Of a stretch of DNA of 64,000 nt, positions 10,166-21,893 are shown piece after piece; position 1 is the first letter of the stretch; the number at the start of each line of letters is the position of its first letter. Source of the stretch: Rhyacichthys aspro (lineage: Eukaryota > Chordata > Actinopteri > Gobiiformes > Rhyacichthyidae); NCBI GenBank assembly GCA_036850595.1, contig CM072167.1:864302-928301 (forward strand). The letters are read 5' to 3'. A program made the position numbers and the translations under genes. The notes below the pieces were generated by a model. The model had not been told where the DNA came from. It ran no database searches and saw only the letters and a program-made list of their open reading frames with translations.

Positions 10166-11203
10166 TCACATCTTTTCACAATCAATCAACAATATGGTCC
10201 ACAATAAAAAAAAAAGTGGTCCCTGCAGGTTCCATCCCAGGGGTAACAAGGCAGGGGTTGTGCCGGTTGTTTCATGTACTGCCGAGTTAAGGGCTGGACA
10301 GAACTCAGGCAACCACTTGTCCCACTCCTGATGATGGTTTCCTGCAAAGGAGGCAATCATTGTCTTCAGGGTACAATTGACTCTCTCTGTTAGGTTGGTT
10401 TGTGGATGATACGCAGTGGTGAATTTATGAGTCACACCCCAAGTTTCACACAGTCAGGACATCAGCTACCTTGTAAATTGGGGTCCCTGGTCAGACACCA
10501 TGCATGCGGGAACACCCCAGCACGTAAAGACATCATCCTTTAATATCTGGCAAACCTTTGGTGTCTTGGCATCCTTCAGTGCAAAAAGCTCAACCCACTT
10601 GCTGCAATAATCCACAACCACCATCAGCACTGAGTTCCGCATCCTACTGAGTGGAAAAGGCCCTATGAAATTCATTCCAATCATCTCCCCAGGGGCTTTG
10701 ACCTCTGTTGACTGGAAATACCCGGACAGCCTGCCATTAGGGCTTTTGTACTGCTGACATGTATGACATACACGGACATGATTCCAAACATCTTTGCGGA
10801 CTGACGGCCACCAACACACCCTTAGGATCTTCAGGAGGGTCTTCATCCTCCAGAGTTGACCTCCGAAGGGACTGTCATGAAAGTATGCAAGGAATTGCGG
10901 CACCAGAGTAACAGGAACCACCAATTGATAGTTGTAGCCCCGTACTTCGACGGAACTCTCCGATACCACACTCCCTGCTGCGGAGCTGGTAGTGGATGTG
11001 ACCAGGTCTGGGTTGGTCAGTGGACCGTAGCTCCTGACAGGTTGGCTCTGCCTGTTGAGCAACAGCAATTTCTTGAACGGAACTGGGGAGATCAGACCAA
11101 TAGGTCTATGGTACTGCCAAGCATATATTCCCTTCCAGCGGCTGGGGAGCACACGACAGGGCATCTGGCACCACAATACAGCACCCTTTCTTGTAGTGGA
11201 CAT
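10166..11203 (-). pseudogene. Ty3/gypsy integrase (pseudogene)
   Basis: The frame 11203-10466 has the zinc-finger region with VCHTCQQYKS and the core with GMNFIGPFPLS and MVSDQGPQFTR; the next frame (10435-10166) carries the rest, including TAYHPQTNLTERVN with the catalytic Glu. The zinc-finger second His position reads GGQLW where the family usually has GGH, and the first catalytic Asp is Asn (MNF for MDF). There is a frame break near 10450. Integrase inserts the cDNA; this copy has lost a catalytic residue and is dead. Confidence 0.8.
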
Positions 11204-11378
11204 GGAAGGAGAACCCTTGTAAATACAGCGTCCAACAAGAAAGCCTTGAAGAGGTCTTCGGGCAATTGAAGGCCCATGCTAAAGCTCTGTGGTCCATGTA
11301 CACGTCAAAAGTTGTCCCTTCCAGAAAATTTCTCCACTTTTCAACAGCCCACACAACTGCTAGACCAGGGGTGCCCAC
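11106..11378 (-). pseudogene. Ty3/gypsy RNase H segment (pseudogene)
   Basis: The frame reads LAVVWAVEKWRNFLEG then TFDVYMDHRALAWAF, the RNase H box of gypsy Pol. It overlaps the integrase frame, showing a frameshift. The copy is truncated at its 5' side near 11378, where a hAT-like miniature element begins; the RT is absent. Confidence 0.75.
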
Positions 11379-11530
11379 ACTTTATCGGCTTGCGAGCTAC
11401 TTTCAAACTCACTAGGGTCCGGAGATCTACCTATAGAGTTCAATTATGTATATATTTTTTACATCTTATTTTTAAAAATCTTTCTACATTCCCTTAGCTT
11501 ATAGCTTATAGTTTTATATATATTTTATTA
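11366..11530 (+). mobile_element. hAT-like miniature element, 5' end
   Basis: It starts CAGGGGTGCCCACACTTT and continues CGGCTTGCGAGCTAC, a very common hAT-type non-autonomous terminus in fish. The matching right end is not found, so the right boundary is approximate. Confidence 0.5.
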
Positions 11531-12149
11531 TTCATCAGTATTTTATGTTTGTTGTTGCACGACAGCACAGAAAAAATCCTAGTCTGTGAACCTACACTGA
11601 CAATCAGTGGCGTGCTTACCATTAGCCAAAGGTAGGCAAATGCCTAGGGCCCCCAACTTGCAAGGGCCCCAACATTTTGTGTTATTACCGGTCCGGCCTG
11701 CCGGCAATTTAAGCTAGCGCTATTATTAGCTCAGCTCACAACAGCGGCGAATCTTAAGGTTACGAATGTAACCCAGGATCTATGATGTTTAGGTTACTAT
11801 TTGAATAGGATGTGCTCTCGATTCTCTGATGGGAATCAAGTGTCTATATTGGCCGCTTCAGCCAGCGCAACTCCTTTAGATTAATGTAGAGGTTCCTACA
11901 ATTTAATTTACAGTTAAAAAACAACTGACACTAACTGAAAAGAACAATAATGTTTCCACTTTGTCACATATTGAAGTGAATTTAATAGTATTAGTAAATT
12001 TACTCACTACACTAAAAAAAACCCCTTGATTCTGAAGTTGATATGAGTGAGAGGACGTGTCACAATTACAAGAACACATATTTGGCTTCTTTTCTGGTTT
12101 GAAGTATTGCTGTATGACAATTGTGGAGGGGCTACAGAATCTCTCAACC

Positions 12150-12608
12150 TTAAAGGTCCCATATTATGCTAAATCGACTTTTCTGAGCTTTTAACCATGT
12201 TCTAACGTTGTTTCTACCTCAAACACATACCCAAAGTTGTGTTTTGTAAGTAATTTATTTAGTTTGACCTTCAGTCCTTTCAATGAGCCACTCCTCTCCA
12301 GGAAGTGCTCCTCCACACTCCTCCAGCCCCTCTCTCCTGCACTGTCAACAAGTGCCGTGCTCTGCAACTCAGACGCATCGCTGCTCTGTGTTAGCTTACT
12401 TACCGTCAGCAACATGCACACAAGTATTACTGCATAGCTCTATATATTGCTAGGCTACTTTATTATAGTTCTTTCAATACACTGCATAACCACTACCTTA
12501 GGAGTCTCCAGGCAGCATACTTTCTCAACTTCAGTAGGCATTGTAAGGCCATTTACATGTGCACCGATAAACAGAAGCAGTTAACATGTGCTATGCTACG
12601 GGCTACAC
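12150..12608 (-). mobile_element. TTAA-type ballast-exon element, copy B (truncated)
   Basis: Begins TTAAAGGTCCCATATTATGC and reads as the minus-strand version of copy A. It keeps the 3' half and the cysteine-rich exon region (about 12499-12567). It stops where a hAT-like element is inserted at 12609 and does not resume after it. Confidence 0.75.
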
Positions 12609-13072
12609 CAGTGGTGGGCAAACTAAGGCCCGGGGGCCACATGCGGCCCGTTGAGCTGTGTAATGCGGCCCGCCAAGCATTTACAAATTATTTACAATTT
12701 AAGACAGCATATATTTGGCTATTTTTCTTCAATACCTTGTACTTTTGCCAAAGGTATCATCATATCTACAAACAGAAAATATCCATTCACACTTCAAGTT
12801 TTTAATATGGAGTGGACAGAGCTATTTTTTGTAAAATAAGTACAGTCAGTAGCCATATGTCTTATTTGCCAAGAAACTGTTACAGTTTTCAAAGAACATA
12901 GTATCAGCCACCACTTTTCTATCAAACATTATACTAATCAGTCTGTGCAAGAAATGTCAATTTACAGGTTTTCTCATGTCATTTATATTAGTTTACAGTT
13001 TACTGGTCCGGCCCGTCTGTCAGAGTTTAAAACACAGTGTGGACCTTGAGCCAAAAAGTTTGCCCACCCCTG
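12609..13072 (+). mobile_element. hAT-like miniature element (CAGTGGTGGGCAAACT ends)
   Basis: Left end CAGTGGTGGGCAAACTAAGG and right end AGTTTGCCCACCCCTG are inverted repeats. Length is 464 bp. The flanking 8-mers (ggctacac and cgctagct) share only a core GCTA, so the target duplication is degraded or one flank is lost. Confidence 0.7.
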
Positions 13073-14365
13073 CGCTAGCTGTGGGCTGTTGGCTGTGTCA
13101 TTTTTTGCTCTTCAGAGAAGTTTTGCATAAAACTGCTGAGTGATTTTTCTGTAGTATTATGTGCCCTTCATTAACAGACCGTCCAAGAAGCTTGGCTCCG
13201 GTCTTTTTGGTGAGAAACATACAAATTGTATATTAGCTTAAGTCTTTATTAGCAATTTATTTTAGTAGATATACTAACAGCCCTTAAGGCTATTACCAGA
13301 GTTATCAAAGCAGTTAAAACCAGTCTCAAATTGAGATGGAAAAGTTATATCTGGGGAAGTGCAGTCTCATATAAAAAGATGTGGTGGCATTATTTGAATT
13401 GTTTATTAAGACATTAAAAGGTGGCTATCATTTTCAAAAATGTAAGTGGGTAATGTAAAGCTAGAACATTACTGTGATTAGACTAGTTTTATAATATTGA
13501 CAGGAATTATGCTCTTAAAATTTATTTGTTCTAATTATAATACAGTATTTTGTGATTAGAAAAAATTGAGGTTAATGATGCAGTACTGCAGTGCTTTACT
13601 CCCTCATGCAGATTTAAATCTTATTATTGCTATTTTAGGCAAAAAAAAGCGTTTTATATTGCAATACAGCAATCCTATAATTTCAGAAAAATGTATTTTA
13701 GTCTATATTAATATTACACTCCTAAAATAAACCAATCAGTATAATTGGGGCCTTTGTTGAATTGTATTTCACAATGTATTTCACTGACTTTGTGTATTGT
13801 TTCCTGAAGGAGGTGATTCAGACAAACCTGACCAGTGTGTGTTGAAGACCAGACTCCTGCTACTTCAACTTCCATCTTCTATTTCATCACATTTTACACA
13901 ACATAGAATAACAAGCATTTGTTTGTGTGCATTACAGAAATTATATCCTATGGTACTATCTACTACAATACATATTTTTTCACCTTACTTTTCACATGTG
14001 CTGTCACACTTATTTTTCACATGACTTTCTAATTGTGGCCTGAGCATAAAATGCTTAAGTTTATTTAGGGTTCTCATTTAAAAGCTTTTTTTTTTTTTTC
14101 AGGCAGCAGTTAAAGACAGTAAAGTAAATTGGGTTAATAAATGTTACAAACATCAGAAAAGGTAAAGAAAAACATATTTAATCTGTTCACATTCTGGTTG
14201 ATAATACCTTCAACAGTTACTTATTGGGAGTAAGTTTTTATCAAATCCGATTCATATGTTAAATTATGTAGACCATGTCTAGTTTAAAAAGAGTGCAGAG
14301 CCATAATGAACAGTAAATATTAGTACTTAGTAAAACACAGATCCTGAGGTATGGCAGACATGATC
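13073..14365. other. AT-rich spacer, no gene seen
   Basis: No exon, element end or structured repeat is recognised. Confidence 0.5.
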
Positions 14366-14500
14366 TTTATTTTCAGGGTGCTGCAGGTCAAGCTGGTCCA
14401 TGTTCTTCTTTTTCACTGGTTTGACACTGGTCTACTCTTAATGTAGCTGCTCCACAGTGGTTCACAGTCATCCAGCGCTGCTCTTTCTCACAGGGCACAC
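14366..14500 (-). other. Terminal-exon-like coding fragment with polyadenylation signal
   Basis: On the minus strand CEKEQRWMTVNHCGAATL and then LRVDQCQTSEKEEHGPA run to a stop at 14388-14390. An AATAAA lies at 14366-14371, only 17 nt past the stop. I do not recognise the protein. It could be the last exon of a small gene or of a transposon-borne gene. The acceptor site is not convincing. Confidence 0.25.
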
Positions 14501-17475
14501 ACAGACACATACAAAAACAAAACAGTATTTAATGTTTAGCCAATAAAACATGTAGAAATACAAAGCTGTTTCTGCACAGTAAGTAACTGAGATTATACGT
14601 GTGACTAAATACTTGTATGCTTCTTAACTTAAACACTCATCAATGTCACACTAAGAAAAAAAACAATAAAAGTGGATCTGAGTGTTGCTTTATCTATAGT
14701 TTATGTGTAAATGGAAAATACATTTGCAGGGCTCCTGGGTTTAGCATTGTATGAGCTAAAAGATTATGGAGGCATTATAAATCTACTATTTGAATATCTT
14801 CACGTGTTATATGCTTAAACATTGCTGTTGTATTATGATCATCATATATAAATAAGAATGAGGCTTTATTATTTTACTGTCAAAATGAGCCGCTCTCAAA
14901 TACTGAAGCCTTAATGTACAGAAGTTGCAAAATATGTTCGAAAAACACGGTTTAATTTTTAACAGAGCTAGAAAGGTAAGATAAAAAATTGCTCATGCTT
15001 AAAACTATGATATATTATAAATAATTATATTTATTTATATTGATAATAATGATATGTTATTTACAGGAGTTAAACCAAACTTTGTTGGAAAGTTTGTGGA
15101 CTTACCCCGAGCTGAGAGACGATAGAGTGACAGGCTTGATCCACAGGAGTTAGCAGCAGCAGCCGTTAGCATGTTGTTAGCCTTTAGCTATCTCAGCTCC
15201 GGTCGACTCTGAGATGAGGGGCGTGTTTCTGAACCGCGCATTTGAAAAGCCCGCCCAGGAGCAGTTTAGACGCTGCCCTCTCTGCCCATTTTAGTAATAT
15301 CCTCCATAGGAGGAGTCAAAATATCCAAGATGGAAGCGCCGTTCATTGGTGACTATTTGGATGAATTATTCCAAATGGAGACATTGCTTCCATTATTTAT
15401 ACATTCTATGGTTGCGGCTCCGGTCCGACATTGCGCAGAGGACGAGATACGCAGCAGTTTCGGCAATGGCGGAGCATCAACGTCGGCATCAATATGCACA
15501 GCTCAGTTCGCACCATGACGGAAACCGAACAAGCACAGCATCCAGATTTTCAAAGTAATACAAAAATATACGGACTACGTTTCTTAATTATAATATTTCT
15601 TCGTTTTATACATGCATTAAATGCAGTAAAAACTGTCATGGGATGCCATGGAACAGGGAACAGGGTTGTCATTGGCTTTTTTTGTTTGTCATTTCATAAG
15701 GGATGCGTGTACCATATTTCAGGTCTCTACCACAAACAACATTTTTTGGCCTCCAGCAAAATTTGAAAGGGCCGCTCGAGGGCCAATTTTGAAGTTAGGC
15801 CTATCATTTTTGAAGTTAGGCCTATCAGTGTTTTCCGGTCATTAATGTTCTCAAACACTTCATTGGGATCTCCAATTAGATCTGACAACGTTTGAGAAAG
15901 TTACTGAAGATTTTATTTTTCCCAAAATGGCTGCCTCGATTTTGGCTCGCTACGGCCACACCTGATAACATATAAAAAAACTGGATAATTTTTGTTGGCA
16001 CACATCTTGATAATGAGAGAGAATTCAGAGAATGTTATTCTAATCTGTCACCATTAGATGGAGGCACTGCAGCATTTCGAGCAGATCAAACCAGCGTTAA
16101 TGGTTTTTCAATTGATGTTTGTGATCCCCCTCTTGTGTAATCTTAATAAAAAGTGAAATAAATTCATTCCGTAATTCAATATGTAGTTTTAAGCCAGTCC
16201 ACATCAAAATACTCTCACTTTAAAAAGTATACCTATAGTCTTCCAGTTTTCTAGATCTGTTTCTCCTAACATCACATTGTTGAGTAACATGTCAGTCCCA
16301 GTCCCTCTGCTTTATAACAAACAAGGAATTAATTTTCTGATATCCTGACATTTTTTATCCAATCAGAAGGAAGAGGCCTTTTAATCATTTGCTTGTGCTG
16401 TGTTCACAGGTTCAGACACAGATGGAGCAGGTGAAAACTAGGTAAAGAGTTGCATTAGACACTACAGTATCTGGCCATCACTTACACCCAAACACATTTA
16501 AATGTTATAAGTTATACTCAGAACTTGAAGTTGAAATTCGAACAGTTCATTATCACAGACAGACAATAACTGTTTTGAAACTATAAGACCTTAGCTTGTT
16601 GATCTGCAGAAGTCTATCAGTGGTATGGTGCTCCCTCTTGTGTTTGCCAGAAGCCTATACTCCTCGTACTTACGAATCTCAATAAAACACAGGCTAGAGT
16701 AGAGGATGTTATGGGTGTGGCCTGAATGAGTTAAACCATGTCAGTGTTGCATGTATTCTCACTTGTCAGTTAAACACAGCTTGGGAAATGTGCTTGATGC
16801 TTACTTTCAATGCTGTTATATTGCCACACGTCGAGCCTGCAGCAGTAGTTGGCTTTCATGCACTCCCATTTTAGGAGCCTCTGCAGTTACTGTGGTTACC
16901 CTCCTTTTTTTGGACTGCCTCTCTATAATTGAGCCTTGCGTTTTCACCCCAGATTCCACTGGCCTGCACAAAGCAATGATTATTCCCGAGAAAGGAAAAG
17001 GCTGGGGTCTGAGGGTGAGGGTAGAGCTGAACCAGTGCCATTCAGTTCTCATGAAGCCCATTGGCTGCTGAGGCCTCATAACAGAGACAAGTCTGTTTGA
17101 TCAACTCAGCAGTGACCCACGATGTCATCTCAAATCTACTCATACATGTTATTACTCTCATACGATGCAATAAAAGAAGACATGCTGGAAGAACTATGCC
17201 ACTGCTATTAGATGAAAAAAAGGTTACATCTATTGATATAGTTTTGTTTAGTTACTGCTGTGTTGTAAAACTGATTTTTCTGGTTTCTGTGGATTTGAGT
17301 TAAATGTCCAAAAAGACACAATGTTAATGACTGGTCAGACAGGATTTCTGCCAAGTGAAAATAGCTGTGGAGGAAAGGGATCTCAGACCCATTTCAAATT
17401 GTGAAATTGGTTATGGCAGGCCAGGCAAACAGGAAGTCCAGTAAAGAAAATACCTTTAGTTAGCTTAAACGGAAT
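14501..17475. other. Spacer with unassigned repeat-like sequence, no gene seen
   Basis: 15060-15350 is relatively GC-rich and contains AGTTAGCAGCAGCAGCCGTT, typical of unclassified fish repeats. Short frames at 15330-15845 and 16751-17079 show no family signature. Confidence 0.4.
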
Positions 17476-18330
17476 CTACCACATACTGTAGATACTGAAT
17501 TGTAAAGGAAAAATGTATGTATTGCGGATCTCTTCCAGACCCGGTGCCTTGCCACCGAGAAGCTTCTTAACTACCTCTGTGACTTCATCTTGGGTGATGG
17601 ATGAGCCCACCTCTGAGCAACCAGCCTCTGCTTCCTCAGTGGAAGACATGTAGGTGGGATTGAGGAGATCCTCCAAGTATTCTTTCCACCATCCGACAAT
17701 TTCCCCAGTCGAGGTCAACAGCCGCCCACCTCCACTGTAAACATTGTTAGTGGAACAGTGTTTGCCGAACAGAAAAGCCAGAATCTCTTCGAGGCCTACC
17801 AATAGTCCTTCTCCGTGGCCTCACTGAACACCTCCCAGACCCGAGTTTTTGCCTGCATAATCACCCAGGCTCAGACTGCTTGGCCTGCCGGTCTCTATCT
17901 GCTGCCTCAAGAGTCCCATGTGCCAACCAGGCCCGATTGTACTCCTTTTTCAGCTTGACAGCATCCCTTACTTCTGGTGTCCACCAGGTTCGGGGATTGT
18001 CACCACAACAGGCACAAGAGACCTTACGGCCACAGCTCCGAGCAGCTGCACAGACAATGCAGGTGGAGAACATGGTCCACTCTGACTTAATGTCTTCAGC
18101 CTGCCATGGGATCCGGTTGAAGCTCTGCCGGAGGTGGAAGTTGACTCTCTGACAGGGGACTCATCCAGACATTCCCAAAAGACCCTCAAAGTACGTTTGG
18201 GTCTGCCGAGTCTGTCCGACTTCCTCCCTTATCATCGGATCCAACTCACCACCAGGTGGTGATCAGTTAACAGCTCCACCCCTCTCTTCACCCAAGTGTC
18301 CAAGACATATGGCCGAAGGTCAGATGAAAC
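17476..18330 (-). pseudogene. Non-LTR retrotransposon (LINE) fragment: endonuclease C-terminus to RT N-terminus
   Basis: Read on the minus strand from 18330 down: VLDTWVKRG and then LLTDHHLVVSWI (end of an APE-type endonuclease), WWTPEVRDAVKLKKEYNRAW near 17985, then VYSGGGRLLTSTGEIVGWWK and VVKKLLGGKAPG (the linker and first RT block, normally followed by DEIRPE). Several frame breaks occur. The fragment stops at 17476 before the RT catalytic core. The clade was not determined. It lies downstream of cnn3 and has no relation to it. Confidence 0.75.
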
Positions 18331-20035
18331 AACCACAGTCAATCATTGACTAGTTTACTTACTGTACTTTACTTACTGTACTTGTGTCTATGAGTTCTTT
18401 AGCACCAGATAAACATATTTTGTAGTTTGTTCAGATAGTATCCATCAGACCAATACAAATTTGTAATTAACCAGTGTATTACAGCCATAGAGTTCCACAG
18501 GGTTCAATGCTTTATTTGCCCTTACATACGTATATCATGCAATTTTTTATTTAACACTTGCCCCACTTGTGTACAGCTACCTTCCATGAGCCTGGGTATG
18601 GAGAGATTTCGGTCTGTTTTCTCTACACTGTCTGCACTTTGATGATGCAAAAATTTATCATTTTACCATTTCTAATTGGACAACTAGGTTCTAGTTGTTT
18701 GGCCCCCAAGAAAAGTTAAATTATGGAAGAATTAAGGCTTTATTTATAACATACCATTCTTTAACAATAGACAAGGATACAACTTAATCATTGCAATAAA
18801 TATAAAATGGGGAATTAAAAGGCAATAAGAAAATACATGTGATGGGAGAAGGAGGCCTTAAACAGTTTGGTCCCCTGAATGTCACTCAGAATTTACAAAC
18901 TCGTCAATTTAAGAAAATACTTCTTGGTTAAATGCAGAAATTGATATCAAAATCACATTGGTTGTTTGCATAAAAACAAAACAAGCGGTCACTACAGTCA
19001 CAAGTCAAAGCACTCAATTCACTAAGGAATGAAGAGGAGAAGAATGAAGATTTTTAGGACATTTTCAACCAAAGTTAGCACTACTACAGTGTTTCATAAT
19101 AAGACGAATGCAGATGTTTGAAAATATAAAAAGTACAAAAAAAAATATATATCACAATTTTTATTACTGCATGCATCTCATTATTCTATATTACTAGAAC
19201 ATCTGCAGCCCACTAAGAAATCCATTTACACAGTATTTTCAAAGCAGGATATTTCTGTCTTTTGTAGAGTTGACCTTTACTTAACAAAGAAATGCAAGGT
19301 CAGATTCCTTCAGTGGACATAAGTGAGTCAAATCACGTTAAAATCAGAAAAAGCATGAATGAAAGTTGTAGGCAAGAGCTAAACATTTTCCTTTCCCTTA
19401 AAGAGATAGTTCAGTATTTTTATGTTGTTCTAACTGGATGCTTTTAGAGTGAATGTGTTACATTTAGTATAGATTGTAGTCAGTGTACTCCCAGTTTGGA
19501 GAACACTGGTGTAAATATAAAAAACAATCACTTTAAATTATATTAATATTCAGTTATATCACATAACGCAGAGGCACTCCTAAAATAGCTTGTCTCTCCA
19601 AAGTGACTTCCATTGATTTTTTTTCTCCAGGAGGAAGCATGACTTATCCTCTTATGTTATCCTCATTTTTTTTTAGAACAAGACTGAGACACCTAAACAG
19701 TTGAAATGTCTTAATTCCTAGCTGATTCCAGACTGATTTCTCAGTCACATAACATCTTTTTCTATTTGTCTAGTTTTGGGAGACCTTGTGTGGTACATAT
19801 ATGTCACACTAGATGTCAGCTGGCCCTGTTTAAAAATTCACATTGCATAGAAGAGAGCAGATGATTGAATTACATTTATCTGTGTAAAAGGAATTGAAGA
19901 CTTAAGTTAAAAGGGAAATGTGCACAAGACAGTAATGTTTCATTTTTTCAATGTTTCAGAATAAAGAAAAAAGACTAGAGGAGAAAAGTGGGGGTGATAT
20001 AATACACTTGTTACTGTACTGTTGTGGGGTCTCCA
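18331..20035 (-). other. cnn3 3' untranslated region and downstream spacer
   Basis: No transposon is recognised in this 1.7 kb, in contrast to its surroundings. This fits a transcribed 3' UTR following the cnn3 stop at 20036. The 3' end is inferred, not seen. Confidence 0.45.
19160..19165 (-). terminator. Candidate polyadenylation signal of cnn3
   Basis: AATAAA on the minus strand, about 870 nt after the cnn3 stop. Another AATAAA occurs at 18739-18744. Which one is used cannot be told from sequence. Confidence 0.35.
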
Positions 20036-20371
20036 CTAATAATCAATGCCCTGATCGTGGTAGTTGTAGTTGTCATGGTAACTGCGGTGGTAGTCCTCCT
20101 CCTGGTAGTCGACCTGGTAGTCGCTGTCACTGATGTCAGAGCCATGGGGGCCCGTGCCCTGACTCCCATTGGTGTGGATGATGGGCTCTGTGGGAGGGGC
20201 GCAGTACTTGGGGTCGTAGACCTGGCGACCAAGACCGTACACGCTCATGCCCTGCTGCGATGCCACCTTGTTGGTGCCCATCTGGAGAGAAATGGTGGAG
20301 TTATCCACAGGCTGGAGCGCCACCTTCTGGTCGAATATGTCTCTGCGTGTACCAGGAGCCGGCATGCCTGC
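20036..20371 (-). CDS. cnn3: cnn3 coding exon 7 (last)
   Basis: The acceptor ATACAG precedes 20371, phase 0, and the exon ends at TAG (20036-20038). It encodes the end of CLIK repeat 2 (AGMPAPGTRRD), CLIK repeat 3 (STISLQMGTNKVASQQGM) and the acidic tail rich in Asp, Tyr and His. The tail carries DYQVDYQEED and ends DQGIDY, the CNN3 hallmark. Confidence 0.95.
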   Translation of the reverse strand, partial: AGMPAPGTRRDIFDQKVALQPVDNSTISLQMGTNKVASQQGMSVYGLGRQVYDPKYCAPPTEPIIHTNGSQGTGPHGSDISDSDYQVDYQEEDYHRSYHDNYNYHDQGIDY

Positions 20372-21763
20372 CTGTATTCAGAACAACAAAAGCCTTAGTA
20401 CAAGGTGTTTTATGCTCTCTGTAAACTCCAACCTATTTTTTGTATACTCTGTACAGCTGCAGAGAATTGTTTCTCAGAGCCGTTTCTCATAAGTTGAAAC
20501 ATAACCTACTCCATATCATGAAAGTAGTTCACAGCAGTAAAAAGTGAAGCAGCTTTATGACACTGCAAGTTACCTGGCAAATTTTTTAATCCAGCTTTGT
20601 AGTACAGAACATTGGCTAACCAGCTTTTCACATCATTGTCTGGTTTGGTTAACTGACTACAGGAACAGGTAGGACACAAGTAAGCTAAACAGAAATATTA
20701 CAGCAGCAGAAAAATGATATACCACACTGCCATGTATAGAAAAACTAGGACCATCCACTGTGACTATTTTCGTATCACTAATGACCCTGCATACTGACAC
20801 AGGGAGTGTGTTCACATAAAACTTGCTGTGCACTGGAAATGACATTAGATCTTGATCTTCTTTAGCAACAAATGCAACTCGCATATATATCTATTAAATG
20901 TAGATGGTATTGAATAAAAGCATCAGCATAACTTCTTTTACACAGCAATTCTATACTGTGCTGCTGATCTAACAAGCAATTTTTTTAAAATCAGGCTCCT
21001 TCTCTTTCTCTGTGAAGTAAAGATAGTGACTAAAGATAATGCACTCCATTTTAATGTATGCACACTTAGAAGATATGCATTTGAACAGGGGCACACTGAA
21101 CCTGTATTTTTGTTTTGACTTGTTTGTGGTGGCTAGAAGAAAATATCAGTGAGTAATGAAGAATTATAGGATTCAGAATATGAATCTAAAATACTGGCCA
21201 ATATAGTGTTGGTCATGCCCAACATGACTTGATGCTGTATTAGCCGCAAAAGGAGGACCTACACCATACTAATAAATTATTGTGGTCTAAAATCAGGGGT
21301 TTCAATTTTATTGTTCAACCCATGTAAATTCTGTCCACTCTATAGAATATTCCACTCTTATTGTTGTTGCAAAATCAACCAATCGCATTACACATATATG
21401 AAAAGGAATAAATGTGCACTGGATTATTGGATTAGTTTGACATAATAACATAATGGCAAAAACTAGCAGAGCTTTACATCTAAAGAAAATGTCAGTGGCC
21501 TGTGCCCTAGTGTTGGAAAGTTACACTGTCAATGTGATATTCAATAATCACATTAAATATGGCATGTTTTCTTGACATTGTATTCAGAAGTGTGACCTGG
21601 CTGGCTCCTTTGTTGGTGCCCATCTGCAGGCTAATAGTGGTCTGGTCATAGGGTTTGTCAGTCTGAGTCTTGGGGTCATACAGGTGTCTTCTGGTCCCAT
21701 ATGCTGTCATTCCAGCCTGACTCGCACATTTGTTAGTTCCCATCTGAAAATCAAAACATTGGA

Positions 21764-21828
<65 letters not shown>

Positions 21829-21836
21829 GAGAAAAA

Positions 21837-21893
<57 letters not shown>

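Noticed and set aside
16816..17079. Paired open frames on both strands near 16.8-17.1 kb
   Set aside because: No splice context, family motif or repeat evidence; chance frames in slightly GC-richer DNA.
20024..20398. Long plus-strand open frame over cnn3 exon 7
   Set aside because: It is the antisense shadow of the calponin tail; its Val/Ala-rich composition follows from the exon's codons.
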